Below, piece by piece: positions 43,359-52,387 of a stretch of 64,000 nucleotides of DNA. The first letter of the stretch is position 1; every line of letters begins with the position of its first letter. The stretch is from the NCBI RefSeq assembly GCF_001558155.1, contig NZ_LOAS01000011.1:124001-188000 (forward strand), written 5' to 3'. Both the position numbers and the translations under genes were made by a program. Origin of the DNA: Aliiruegeria sabulilitoris. GTDB taxonomy: Bacteria; Pseudomonadota; Alphaproteobacteria; Rhodobacterales; Rhodobacteraceae. The notes under the pieces were generated by a model. It was not told where the DNA came from, ran no database searches, and worked only from the letters and a program-made list of their open reading frames with translations.

Positions 43359-44663
43359 GTGTTTTGCAGGTTGCTTCCGGCCGCCGCGCTCGTCGTGCTG
43401 GGCGGTTGCATGGAGATGGACAGCGAAGCGATCCAATCCCGGCTCAAGCTGCCCTTCGGGCAGGAGCAGGAACAGGTGAGCCAGGGTGCGAGCAGCTTCG
43501 TGCAGGAGGACCGCTCGGACGGGTCGGAGATCTTCGACACGCTTCTCGCCCGCCGCACGGTCATTCCCGAGGACAGCACGCTTTCGCATGTCGCGGATAT
43601 CGCGCTGGCCTCCGGGGCACGCGCCTCCGAGGCCGAGCTGCGCACCGCCAAGCTGCGCGCCGAGGCCGAGGACAAGAACTGGCTGCCGACGCTGGAACCC
43701 ACCGTTTCGCTGACCAGCCTGGGCGATGTTGTGACCGGTTTGATCGTCGAAGCTGTGCTCTACGATCACGGCCGCAAGAAGGCCGAGCGCGAATATGCCG
43801 CCTCCGATGTGGAAGTCGCCGCCGTCACCCTCTCGCAGGACATGAACGAGCGCGTCTTCACCGCGCAGACGCTCTTTGTCGAAGCGGTGAAGAGCCAGCA
43901 CAAGGCCGCCTTGGCCGACCGCGCGCTGGCGCAGATGGAACGGTTCCGAAAGATCGTCTCCGGGCGCGTCGATGGCGGCGTTTCCGACAAGGGCGACCTG
44001 CGGATGGTCGACACCCGGTCCAGCTCGCTGCGCACGCAGAGGGACACCGCCCGCGAGGCGGCACAAACCGCGCTGTCCGAACTGTCCGCGATGACCGGAA
44101 CCAGTTTCCAGACAGCAGATGTCGGCCAGCTCGGCATTTCCGCCCTACCCGAGGTCGAGGCACTCGCTGTGATAAAGGCAAAGGCCGAATCCGGGCGCAA
44201 CATTGCCCGCGCCAAGGTGGAACGTGCCGGACAACTCCCGGGGATTGGCGCCGTTGCCAGCGGCGGCTCGGCCGCGCTGCAACTGGTCAGCGAGACCGGC
44301 ATCGGCTTTGGCACCGCCGCCCGGATCAAGGCGATCGAGTCCACCAAGGAGACCGCGCTCTTGCAGGTCGACGAGGCGCGCGAAGATTCCGCCCGCTCCC
44401 GTAGCCGTCTGCAAAACCGTATCGAGAGCCTGAAACGCCAGCAGGCCGAGGCCGAGATGCTCGCCCGCGAGGGCAAGGAGACCTATCGCCTGTTCGAAGC
44501 GCAGTTCCGGGCCGGACAGCGCTCGGTTCTGGAAGTGGTCGATATCTACGAACAGTCCATCCAGCGCGAGATGGAAGGCCTGAACGCAAAATACGACACG
44601 TTGCTGGCGGAGCTGCAGCTCGCCCGGGATCTTGGCCTTCTAGCCAATGGAGATGCGATTTGA
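43359..44663 (+). CDS. TolC-family outer-membrane channel, lipoprotein form
   Basis: The outer-membrane exit duct of the type I system. From a GTG start at 43359 the protein has 434 residues and a short lipoprotein signal, MFCRLLPAAALVVLGGC, with LGGC as lipobox. An in-frame TTG at 43251 inside the adhesin gene would add 36 polar residues and spoil the signal, so I prefer GTG, with some doubt. The rest shows the alternating long coiled coils of TolC (for example AEAEMLAREGKETYRLFEAQF, RSVLEVVDIYEQSIQREMEG). It overlaps the ATPase gene by 4 bases. Confidence 0.85.
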   Translation: MFCRLLPAAALVVLGGCMEMDSEAIQSRLKLPFGQEQEQVSQGASSFVQEDRSDGSEIFDTLLARRTVIPEDSTLSHVADIALASGARASEAELRTAKLRAEAEDKNWLPTLEPTVSLTSLGDVVTGLIVEAVLYDHGRKKAEREYAASDVEVAAVTLSQDMNERVFTAQTLFVEAVKSQHKAALADRALAQMERFRKIVSGRVDGGVSDKGDLRMVDTRSSSLRTQRDTAREAAQTALSELSAMTGTSFQTADVGQLGISALPEVEALAVIKAKAESGRNIARAKVERAGQLPGIGAVASGGSAALQLVSETGIGFGTAARIKAIESTKETALLQVDEAREDSARSRSRLQNRIESLKRQQAEAEMLAREGKETYRLFEAQFRAGQRSVLEVVDIYEQSIQREMEGLNAKYDTLLAELQLARDLGLLANGDAI

Positions 44664-46876
44664 ACAAGGTGCAAACCCCGGTCGTCGTCTCCAAGGAGGC
44701 CGTCCAGCCCGCGAACGCCGCCAATTCCGCAGAACCGGCGGGAACGCCACCCAGGAAAGCCGACACACGGGCGCAGGCCGCGCGGGTCGAGCATCGCGCC
44801 CAGCTTCTCTCCACGCTGGCCGGCCTGCATGGGGTTGAGACCCCCGCGCGCGACCTGTCGGAATTCATGTGGAAACACGCCCCCGGCAAAGTCTCCGTCG
44901 AGGCACAGGCACAGGCGCTCTCATCGACCGGTCTCGATGCCCGCGTGGCGCGCAACCAGAAGGTTGCCCCCGCCTGCTGGCCCGCGATTGCCTTCATGAC
45001 GAACGGGCAATCCGTGCTGGTGCTGGAGCAGCAGGACCAAAGCCTCACGATCTTTGACGAGAGCTGCCCTGATAACCGCACCGAGGTGCCGGTGGCGGAA
45101 TTCGCACCCTTCTTCTCGGGTACGTTGCTGAAAGCGCGGGTCACGCTGCGCCAACTGGCCGACCGCCATGTCGGGCAGGCCATGCGCCGGCATTGGTTCT
45201 GGGGCGAGTTCCAGCATTACCGCCGGCACGTGGCAGAGATCATGCTGGGCTCGTTCGTGGCCAACATGCTGGCCGTCGCAGTGGCCCTGTTCTCGCTGCA
45301 GGTCTATGACCGGGTCATTCCCCACCAGTCGCAATCGACGCTTTGGGTGCTGGCCATCGGCGCGCTTGCGGCGATCATGCTCGAGGGCATGCTCAAGATC
45401 GCCCGCGCCCGGATGAGCGACGCGACCGGGCGGCGGATGGAGCTGTCCATCCAGGAAAAACTGATGCGCCGCCTGCTGGGCATGCGCTCGGACAAGCGCC
45501 CGCTGCCCCCGTCGGGCCTGTTCGCCGCGATGCGCGATTTCAGCATGGTGCGGGATTTCTTTACCTCCTCCACCATCTCCGTGCTGGCCGATATCCCCTT
45601 CATCCTCCTCTTCCTCGCCCTCGTCGCCTCGATTGCGGGCAATGTCGTCTGGGTGCTGATGCTGGGCGGGGCCCTGATGGTGCTGCCGGCTTATTTCCTG
45701 CAACGCAGGATGATGGCGCTTTCGCGCGAGAACCAAGGCACCTCGGCCAAGCTCGGCCGCCTGCTGCAGGAAGTGATCACCGAGGCCGACACGGTCAAGA
45801 CGCAACGCGGCGAGGAACGCGTGCTGCGGCTCTGGAACGAGCTGAACGAGTCCTCCTCCTACAGCTCCGCCGAACAACGGCGCCTGTCGAGCGCGCTGAC
45901 CTTCTGGTCGCAGGGCGTGCAGCAATGCACCTATATCGCGACCGTCGTGATCGGCACCTATCTCGTCTTTGCCGGCCAGTTCACCGTCGGCACGATCATT
46001 GCCACCGGCATCCTGACCAGCCGTACACTGGCGCCGCTGACCCAGTTCGCGGGCGTTCTGGCACGCTGGAGCAATGTGCGCGGGGCGCTGGAAAATCTCG
46101 AACAGATCGCAACGGCCGAGCAGGAAAAGGACAGCGAACGGAGCTATCTGCGCCGCGAAAAGCTGCGCGGGCAATTCGAGCTGAGCGAGCTGACCTTCCA
46201 CTACGACGAGGATGCCGCGCCGACGCTGGATGTCTCGGGCGTTGTCATCAAGCCGGGCCAGCATGTTACCATCCTCGGCGCGAACGGGTCGGGCAAATCA
46301 ACGCTGCTGAAACTGCTGGCAGGCCTCTACGGGCCCAGCCGCGGCCGGATCCTGCTCGACGGCACGGACATGTCCCAGATCGACCCGCGCGATTTGCGCC
46401 GGGGTATCGGCTATCTGGGACAGGACGTGCGCCTGTTTGCCGGCAGCCTGCGGGACAACCTGAACCTCACCCAGCTCGAACGCAATGATGACCGGCTGAT
46501 GAAGGCTCTGGATTTCGCCGGGCTCGGCGCCTTCCTGCGCAGCCACCCGCAGGGGCTGGACCTTCAGATCCGCGACGGCGGCGAGGGGCTCTCCGTCGGG
46601 CAGCGCCAGTCCATTGGTTGGGCGCGGCTCTGGTTGCAGAACCCGCAGATCGCACTGCTGGACGAACCGACCGCGGCGCTGGACCAGACGCTGGAACGCA
46701 CGCTGGTCAGCCGGCTGGGCAAGTGGCTCGACGGGCGCACGGCGCTGATCGCCACCCACCGCACGCCGATCCTCGCGCTGACCGACCGCACGCTGATCCT
46801 GCAGGCCGGCCGCCTCGCCGTGGACGGGCCGCGTGAACAGGTCCTGGCGCATCTGGCCTCGGGAGACCGCCGATGA
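44660..46876 (+). CDS. Type I secretion ABC exporter (LapB-like)
   Basis: A 738-residue inner-membrane exporter. An N-terminal C39-like domain (about 35-165) lacks the catalytic cysteine, as in LapB/HlyB-type 'degenerate peptidase' domains that only bind substrate. A six-helix membrane domain (about 180-450) follows, then an ATPase with Walker A GANGSGKST, signature LSVGQRQS (V replaces G in LSGGQ) and Walker B IALLDEPTAALD. It starts at TTG 44660 (TTGA overlap with the channel stop, GGAG upstream). It ends in an ATGA overlap with the fusion-protein gene. Confidence 0.92.
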   Translation: MNKVQTPVVVSKEAVQPANAANSAEPAGTPPRKADTRAQAARVEHRAQLLSTLAGLHGVETPARDLSEFMWKHAPGKVSVEAQAQALSSTGLDARVARNQKVAPACWPAIAFMTNGQSVLVLEQQDQSLTIFDESCPDNRTEVPVAEFAPFFSGTLLKARVTLRQLADRHVGQAMRRHWFWGEFQHYRRHVAEIMLGSFVANMLAVAVALFSLQVYDRVIPHQSQSTLWVLAIGALAAIMLEGMLKIARARMSDATGRRMELSIQEKLMRRLLGMRSDKRPLPPSGLFAAMRDFSMVRDFFTSSTISVLADIPFILLFLALVASIAGNVVWVLMLGGALMVLPAYFLQRRMMALSRENQGTSAKLGRLLQEVITEADTVKTQRGEERVLRLWNELNESSSYSSAEQRRLSSALTFWSQGVQQCTYIATVVIGTYLVFAGQFTVGTIIATGILTSRTLAPLTQFAGVLARWSNVRGALENLEQIATAEQEKDSERSYLRREKLRGQFELSELTFHYDEDAAPTLDVSGVVIKPGQHVTILGANGSGKSTLLKLLAGLYGPSRGRILLDGTDMSQIDPRDLRRGIGYLGQDVRLFAGSLRDNLNLTQLERNDDRLMKALDFAGLGAFLRSHPQGLDLQIRDGGEGLSVGQRQSIGWARLWLQNPQIALLDEPTAALDQTLERTLVSRLGKWLDGRTALIATHRTPILALTDRTLILQAGRLAVDGPREQVLAHLASGDRR

Positions 46877-48054
46877 GCGTTCTGACCCATGAGACCGAAA
46901 CCGGGCTTGAACAGCAGATCCGCGCCTCGCGCCTGACGATCCGGCTGATCGCGCTGGCCGTGGGTCTGTTCGTGCTCTGGTCCGCCTTTGCCTGGGTGGA
47001 CGAGATCGTGCGCGCCGATGGCGAAGTCGTCTCGTCCTCGCGCTCGCAAAGCGTGCAGAACCTCGAAGGCGGCATCCTGGCCGAACTCGCGGTCAAGCAG
47101 GGCGACCTTGTCGAGGCAGGGCAGGTTCTGGCGACCCTGCAAGATACCCGCTTCCGCACCGCCTTCGACGATCTTCAGGACCAGATCGACGCGCTGCTGA
47201 TCCGCCGGATCCGGCTGGAAGCCGAGATCGACGGCGCGGCGGAGTTCACGGTGCCCGAGGATCTCGCGGAGCGCTCGCCGCGCATGCTCGCCTCGGAAAG
47301 GTCGCTGCTGCGCGCCCGCCAGACGGATCTCGAAAGCCGGAGCGAGGGCGCGTTGGCGCAGCTCGAACAGGCAAAGTCCGAGCTGACCAACATGGAGAAG
47401 CTCTACAAGAAGGAATTCGTCGCCCTGCTGGAGGTCAACAAGGCCCGCGACAAGGCCACCGAGGCCGATATTCGCTACAAGGACATCCTGACCCAGGCCG
47501 AACTGGAACTGGCAGAGGACTATTCCGAAACGCTCAAGGAAATCACCTCGCTGCGGCAGGAAATCCGGCTGGCGCAGGACCAACTGAGCCGCACCGTGAT
47601 CACCGCGCCGATGCGGGGCATCGTCAACAACCTGGGCGTGACGACCATCGGCGGCGTTATCCGGCCGGGCGAAGAGATTTTTGAAATCATCCCGTTGGGC
47701 GAGGAATTGTTCGTGGAAGCCCGCGTGCGCCCGGAGAACATCGCCGACGTGGTGACCGGGCAGGATGCCTCGATCAAGCTCACGGCTTACGACTACACGA
47801 TCTATGGAACGCTCAAGGGCAAGGTGGATTTCATCTCCGCCGACACGTTCGAGGACGAGCGCGATCCCTCCGCCCCGCCCTTCTATCGGGTCACCGTGAC
47901 GGTGGATGTGAATGCGCTGACCGAGCGGCAGAAGGCGATCGAGATCCGTCCCGGCATGCGCGCGCTGGTCGAGTTGCATACCGGATCGAAGACGATCCTG
48001 CATTACCTGATGAAGCCGCTCTACAAGTCGAAAGAGGCATTCCGGGAGCCTTAG
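46873..48054 (+). CDS. Type I secretion membrane-fusion protein (HlyD/LapC family)
   Basis: A 393-residue periplasmic adaptor linking the ABC exporter to the TolC-like channel. One N-terminal membrane helix (about 23-42) is followed by a biotinyl-lipoyl-like half-motif (SVQNLEGGILAELAVKQGDLVEAGQ), a long coiled coil (about 105-240) and the returning strand VITAPMRGIVNNLGVTTIGGVI. The C-terminal barrel ends with IEIRPGMRALVELHTGSKTIL. It is the last gene of the secretion unit and converges on the protease gene 3 bases away. Confidence 0.93.
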   Translation: MSVLTHETETGLEQQIRASRLTIRLIALAVGLFVLWSAFAWVDEIVRADGEVVSSSRSQSVQNLEGGILAELAVKQGDLVEAGQVLATLQDTRFRTAFDDLQDQIDALLIRRIRLEAEIDGAAEFTVPEDLAERSPRMLASERSLLRARQTDLESRSEGALAQLEQAKSELTNMEKLYKKEFVALLEVNKARDKATEADIRYKDILTQAELELAEDYSETLKEITSLRQEIRLAQDQLSRTVITAPMRGIVNNLGVTTIGGVIRPGEEIFEIIPLGEELFVEARVRPENIADVVTGQDASIKLTAYDYTIYGTLKGKVDFISADTFEDERDPSAPPFYRVTVTVDVNALTERQKAIEIRPGMRALVELHTGSKTILHYLMKPLYKSKEAFREP

Positions 48055-48057
48055 CGC

Positions 48058-48768
48058 CTAGCCGCCCGACAAGAGCCGCAAAGTGTTGGCGTTCAGCGTC
48101 GTTCCAACCGACACCTTCTTGCCGTTCATCGCCGCCTTGGCCGAAACGACGGAGACCAAAGTGGGCCGGTTGCCCTTGTTCAGCGCGATCACCGGCGCAC
48201 CGGAGGCGCCGTAATCCACCTCGCAGGACATGACCAACGTCTGCATTTCCCGCGCCAGCACGGTACAGGGATATTCCATGATCGGATTGGTCTTGTTCCC
48301 GATCGTGTAGGACATCACCGCCAGCGTGTCGCCGCGCTCAAGGCCGGGATTGAAATCGAGCGGCAGGACGTTCTGGCTGGAAATCGGGCTTTGCAGCCGC
48401 AGCAGCGCAAGGTCGTTGCCAAGCTGGGCGTTCCCCTTGCGGCGATGGCGGTAACTGGGGTGTTCCTTGGCGCTGGCCACCTGCCGGACCGCGCTGGCCC
48501 GGCCCTGCTTGAGACCGGCCTGGAACTCTATCTTGTGTGGATCGACCCGCCGTCCTGTCCTGGGATCATAGAGGCAATGGGCCGCTGTCAGCACGGTATC
48601 TGGCGAAACCAGCGCCCCCGTGCACATCGCGTTGCCGGAAACGACCAGCCGGCCAACGGCAGTCTCGCCCGGAAAGGAATTGTACAGCCGCGTGCTTTTC
48701 GCGGAAATCCCCCCACCCATGACCGGCAGCAGGGTCAGGGCGAGTAATAGTGTTCTGGCAGCGCGCAT
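48058..48768 (-). CDS. Exported trypsin-like serine protease
   Basis: A 236-residue S1-family protease with a signal peptide (about 1-23). The triad is H64 (LTAAHC), D119 (GNDLALLRL) and S189 (DYGASGAP). The usual GDSGGP is relaxed to GASGAP, as in V8/glutamyl-endopeptidase-like members. Cysteine pairs C49/C65 and C168/C182 could form disulphides. The start at 48768 gives the signal peptide. It ends 3 bases from the secretion operon, convergent; whether it acts on the adhesin is unknown. Confidence 0.88.
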   Translation of the reverse strand: MRAARTLLLALTLLPVMGGGISAKSTRLYNSFPGETAVGRLVVSGNAMCTGALVSPDTVLTAAHCLYDPRTGRRVDPHKIEFQAGLKQGRASAVRQVASAKEHPSYRHRRKGNAQLGNDLALLRLQSPISSQNVLPLDFNPGLERGDTLAVMSYTIGNKTNPIMEYPCTVLAREMQTLVMSCEVDYGASGAPVIALNKGNRPTLVSVVSAKAAMNGKKVSVGTTLNANTLRLLSGG

Positions 48769-49134
48769 TCGGCCTCCGATCGTCTTTGGAGCCAAAAGAC
48801 CCGACCGCTGCGGCGACATTCAGGCGAAATAAGCACCTTTTGCGTCGCTTTCTGCGGCCTGGATTCGAAACGGGCCGCAACCCGGCTCCTGGCAGACATT
48901 TCGTAACCCGCTGAAAACAAATGGCAGTTTCAGAATCAGCAAAGCTACCCCCGGGTCATGCTGACTCGGGGGGTGCTGTGAGTCCACGAAAACCTCCCCA
49001 GCAGCAGGCCAACCCGCCGCAATGGCGCCTTCATTTCCGAACCGCCCGCGCACCCTCGGCGCTCATGATTCCAAGGCGATTCATCGCGGTCGCGATTAGG
49101 GCTTTCCGGGCAATCGGCTTCCGCCGCGCAAAGT
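48769..49134. other. Intergenic region upstream of the protease gene
   Basis: A 366-base spacer between the protease start and the stop of a small membrane-protein gene. Short frames exist but none has a ribosome site, family likeness or fitting codon pattern. I see no strong hairpin. Confidence 0.4.
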
Positions 49135-49503
49135 TCAGAAATGCTGTTTGGGTTCATCTGGCTTGCCGGCGGCCACGGCCAGCAAGCCGCCCGTGAGGCA
49201 GAAGCCGATCGGGAACATGGTGAATACGCCGAAGCCGAAGGTGTAATACATCAACCCGCCCGCAATCAGCATCATCAGACCTCCCCAAAGCGCACGGCTC
49301 TTTGCCATCGCGCCCCCTGCAATTGCCAGCAGCGGGGCAAGAAAGCTCGCAACACGGATCAGTTCGGCATTCTGAGGCCGGCCGAAGACCTCTCCGACTT
49401 CCTCGTAATTCCGAATGACCTCGGTATAGCCGAAACCAAAGAACCCGATCACAAGGGCGATAAGCCCGCCAATCAATCCAAGCGTCAGCGCTGCGTTACG
49501 CAT
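49135..49503 (-). CDS. Hypothetical membrane protein, 122 aa
   Basis: Unknown family. Four membrane helices are likely (about 4-26, 50-68, 70-85 and 88-112), with a polar segment (EVIRNYEEVGEVFGRPQNAELIR) between the first two and a short charged tail (GKPDEPKQHF). The start at 49503 puts the first helix at the N-terminus. It is monocistronic, downstream of tRNA-Leu on the same strand. Confidence 0.6.
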   Translation of the reverse strand: MRNAALTLGLIGGLIALVIGFFGFGYTEVIRNYEEVGEVFGRPQNAELIRVASFLAPLLAIAGGAMAKSRALWGGLMMLIAGGLMYYTFGFGVFTMFPIGFCLTGGLLAVAAGKPDEPKQHF

Positions 49504-49622
49504 CCAATCACCCCTCAACGCCCGAAGCGCCTGTTTCTATGCTCTGGGCTAGAGGTAAGTGTCCGCCCCGGTGCGTATCAAGGGGAGAAATGGGAAACAG
49601 TCAGAGCCAAATGTCAGCATCG

Positions 49623-49639
49623 TTTCGCCACCGGCGAAA
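49623..49639 (-). terminator. Hairpin just past tRNA-Leu
   Basis: TTTCGCC-ACC-GGCGAAA is a perfect 7-bp stem with a 3-base loop, 3 bases beyond the tRNA 3' end. It may serve in tRNA transcript termination or 3' processing. The T-tract is weak. Confidence 0.45.
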
Positions 49640-49641
49640 GG

Positions 49642-49726
49642 TGGTGCGGGCGGCGGGAGTCGAACCCGCACGGGCCACGCCCGAGCGATTTTAAGTCGCT
49701 TGTGTCTACCATTCCACCACGCCCGC
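49642..49726 (-). tRNA. tRNA-Leu (anticodon TAA)
   Basis: An 85-base tRNA, including an encoded CCA, reads on the minus strand. The 7-bp acceptor stem is GCGGGCG/CGCCCGC. The anticodon stem-loop AGCGA-CTTAAAA-TCGCT carries TAA. A long class-II variable arm (CGGGC...GCCCG) and a T-arm GCGGG-TTCGACT-CCCGC follow. The long variable arm and anticodon identify leucine. Confidence 0.97.
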
Positions 49727-49790
49727 AACATGCCCGGAATAGGCCCTGCGCGCGCGGGCGGCAAGAGGGGGACCGCCCTGAAGCCGGCTC

Positions 49791-50357
49791 TCAGAGCTCG
49801 GAGTCTGAAATCCGGCCTTCGAGGACCGGAACAAGGTCGCGTTCCTTGAGCCACGGGTTTAGCGAGAGCGCCGCCTTCAGATCCCGCAATGCCTCGACAT
49901 CCCTGCCGAGCGCCATCAGCGCCATGGCCCGACCGGTCAACGCTCCCAGATGCTCGGGCGCGCGGGCAAGGGCGCGTTCCAGATCCTCCAATGCGGGTTC
50001 GTAATCCTGCCGGATGAAAGCCACGAAGGCGCGCTGGTTGTAACCTTCTGCATAGGTCGGGCAATAATCGACGAGCGCATCGAACGCCGCCATCGCGGCT
50101 TCGAGGTCGAAGACAGACCGCCGCTCGATCCCGACATCGAGCAAGTCTTGCGAGTAAGCATCCGGCGCTTCGGCCCAGATCTCCCAAAGCTGGTTGGTCA
50201 GCAGCTGCGCGGAGCGGGCATCGGGCGCCTCCCGCACCTGCGCCATCAACTCGGCGTGGCGAGGATCGCTTTCAGATATCTCGGGACAGGCGAGGCCTGC
50301 CGTTGCACCGAAAGCGATCCAGAGGGTCGAAAGCCCCGTGAGTGTTGCACGTCTCAT
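49791..50357 (-). CDS. Exported TPR-repeat protein, 188 aa
   Basis: A signal peptide (MRRATLTGLSTLWIAFGATAGLA) precedes at least three tetratricopeptide repeats: FDLEAAMAAFDALVDYCPTYAEGYNQRA, DYEPALEDLERALARAPEHLGALTGRAMAL-type and DVEALRDLKAALSLNPWL. TPRs mediate protein contacts, here in the periplasm. No catalytic domain is seen. It is monocistronic and divergent from the rhomboid gene. Confidence 0.85.
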   Translation of the reverse strand: MRRATLTGLSTLWIAFGATAGLACPEISESDPRHAELMAQVREAPDARSAQLLTNQLWEIWAEAPDAYSQDLLDVGIERRSVFDLEAAMAAFDALVDYCPTYAEGYNQRAFVAFIRQDYEPALEDLERALARAPEHLGALTGRAMALMALGRDVEALRDLKAALSLNPWLKERDLVPVLEGRISDSEL

Positions 50358-50451
50358 ACTGTAACGATGCGCGATCTTCCGCTTCGGTCAAATCACGGCT
50401 GCGTCAGAGTGTTTTGCTTGACCGCGCAGGGCGGCCCGCTAGCCTTCGCCC

Positions 50452-51210
50452 ATGTTCCCGATCCGCGATCATAACCCCTCGGGGCGGACGCCCTTTGTCA
50501 CTTACCTGCTGATCGCGGCCAATATTCTGATCTTCCTGTCTTATTGGGATCTCATGAACTATCCGCGGGATCTCATGATCTTCTACGATCACTACGCATT
50601 GATTCCGGCACGACCGAGCCTGGGCAGCTATCTCACCTCGATGTTCCTGCATGGCGGGATCTGGCACCTGTTGGGCAACATGCTCTTCCTGTGGATCTTT
50701 GGCGACAATCTGGAAGACGAGATGGGGCACGGCGGATTCGCGCTCTTCTACCTGGCCAGCGGCATCGCGGCCGGGCTCGTGCACGTCATGCTATCCCCCG
50801 GTTCCATGGTGCCCACCGTGGGTGCCTCCGGCGCGATTGCGGGCGTCATGGGCGGCTACCTGCTGCTGTTTCCCCGCGCCCGAGTCGACGTGCTGCTGAT
50901 CATCATCATCCTGATCCGCGTGATCTCGGTTCCGGCCTGGGTGATGCTGCTGCTGTGGTTCGGCTTGCAGTTGCTGGGCGCTGCCGGCTCCGACCCCGAT
51001 ACGGGCGGGGTCGCCTACTGGGCCCATACGGGCGGCTTCGTGGTCGGGGCCATTCTCGCGCTGCCAGTCTGGATACGGCGCGGCGGACAGGTTTTCTGGA
51101 AGAAAACGCAGGGTCTACCGCCGCATCCGGCAGCCCGTTACGGTCGCAGCGGGATCCCTCGGGTCCGACAGAACCGCAGCGATATCCCGCCGGTGCGCCG
51201 GCGCAGGTGA
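50452..51210 (+). CDS. Rhomboid-family intramembrane serine protease
   Basis: A 252-residue polytopic membrane protease. The catalytic serine lies in GASGAIAGVMGGY and the partner histidine in YWAHTGGF. The family's HxxxN element appears as FLHGGIWHLLGNMLFLWIFGDN. About six helices span residues 15-205. The C-terminal tail (about 215-252) is basic and proline/arginine-rich, so probably cytosolic. Its substrate is not indicated by neighbours. Confidence 0.92.
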   Translation: MFPIRDHNPSGRTPFVTYLLIAANILIFLSYWDLMNYPRDLMIFYDHYALIPARPSLGSYLTSMFLHGGIWHLLGNMLFLWIFGDNLEDEMGHGGFALFYLASGIAAGLVHVMLSPGSMVPTVGASGAIAGVMGGYLLLFPRARVDVLLIIIILIRVISVPAWVMLLLWFGLQLLGAAGSDPDTGGVAYWAHTGGFVVGAILALPVWIRRGGQVFWKKTQGLPPHPAARYGRSGIPRVRQNRSDIPPVRRRR

Positions 51211-51226
51211 TCCGCCGATTGGCGCA

Positions 51227-51436
51227 TCATTCGAAAGATGTCTTGATTTCGTAATCCGTGGTCGTATCCGCAATGTCGGTCGCGACGATCACGACATTGG
51301 CACGCCACAAGTGAATCGAACCGAGCGCCATGCTGACGACAGCTGCAGTGAGTACGACCCAATCCACCGTGACCGCTCCGCGGTCTTCGGATTGGAAACG
51401 GGCAAATAGCCGCCGGAGGAGAGCTTTCGGTTTCAT
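51227..51436 (-). CDS. Small Flp-pilin-like membrane protein
   Basis: A 69-residue protein. Its segment FQSEDRGAVTVDWVVLTAAVVSMALG resembles the processed region and hydrophobic helix of Flp/type IVb pilins, in which a Gly precedes the helix. The C-terminal part (TDIADTTTDYEIKTSFE) is polar. No tad/cpa assembly genes are in the window, so it is either an orphan pilin-like protein acting with a distant system or only similar in form. Confidence 0.6.
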   Translation of the reverse strand: MKPKALLRRLFARFQSEDRGAVTVDWVVLTAAVVSMALGSIHLWRANVVIVATDIADTTTDYEIKTSFE

Positions 51437-51477
51437 GTCACCACAGTATCGAGCAAATGTGGCGCAAAATCGACGGT

Positions 51478-52269
51478 TCAGCGGCTTCGAATTGTCTGTG
51501 CGAACTTGTTGAACACGCCGCCATTGCCAGCGATCAGCATCTGGTCGGCGAAAATCTCGCGCCCTTCATAGAGCGGCTCGACGAACCCGCCGGCCTCGCG
51601 AACGATGACCAGACCCGCTGCGACGTCATGCGTTTTGGCTTCCCGCTCCCAGTAACCGTCATAGCGGCCGGCGGCGACATAGGCGAGGTCGAGCGCGGCA
51701 GATCCCCAGCGGCGGACGCCGGCGCATTGCGGCATCAGGCGGGCAAGATCCTGCATCATGGCCGGCAGGGTACGCATACTGCCCCAGGGGATACCGGTCG
51801 CGAAAACCGACTCGATCATCCGGGTACGGCCGGAAACGCGGATCCGTTGATCGTTATTGAGCCAGGCGCCCGCGCCCTTCTCGGCATAGAACATCTCGTC
51901 CTTGGCCGCGTCGAAGACGACGCCGGCCACAACCTCGCCCTTGTGCTCCAGCGCAATGGAGACCGCCCAGTGCGGCAAGCCGTGCAGGAAGTTGGTCGTG
52001 CCGTCCAGCGGGTCCACGATCCAGCGGCGTGTCGGATCCTTGCCCGCCACTTCTCCGGTTTCCTCGCCGAACCAGCCATAGCTGGGGCGCGCGGCCATCA
52101 GCTCCTCGTGGATGATCTCCTCGGCACGCAGGTCGGCCTTGGTGACGAAATCTCCCGGCCCCTTGGTGCCGACCTGGAGATTCTCCACTTCGCGGAAATC
52201 CTTGACCAGCGAGCGCCCCGCCATGCGGGCTGCCTTGATCATGACGTTAAGATTTGCGCTGCCCTGCAT
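51478..52269 (-). CDS. Inositol-monophosphatase family protein (SuhB-like)
   Basis: A 263-residue metal-dependent phosphatase. The family's metal residues appear in GEETGEV, IVDPLDGTTNFLHGLPHWAVSI and AKTHDVAAGLVIVREAGG. Substrates in the family include inositol monophosphate and, for SuhB, an RNA-polymerase-associated role. The start at 52269 (MQGSANLNVMIKAARMAGRSL) is the family start; the longer frame adds unrelated residues. Confidence 0.93.
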   Translation of the reverse strand: MQGSANLNVMIKAARMAGRSLVKDFREVENLQVGTKGPGDFVTKADLRAEEIIHEELMAARPSYGWFGEETGEVAGKDPTRRWIVDPLDGTTNFLHGLPHWAVSIALEHKGEVVAGVVFDAAKDEMFYAEKGAGAWLNNDQRIRVSGRTRMIESVFATGIPWGSMRTLPAMMQDLARLMPQCAGVRRWGSAALDLAYVAAGRYDGYWEREAKTHDVAAGLVIVREAGGFVEPLYEGREIFADQMLIAGNGGVFNKFAQTIRSR

Positions 52270-52387
52270 CGGTCCGGCTCCTGATGATTCAAGCCGGTCG
52301 TATACTGGCCCGAAACGCAGAAGGGAAGCCACGTCGCACCCGCCGGAAAACCGGCCGGCCGGATGTCGCCCCCGACCGCTTTCCCGC

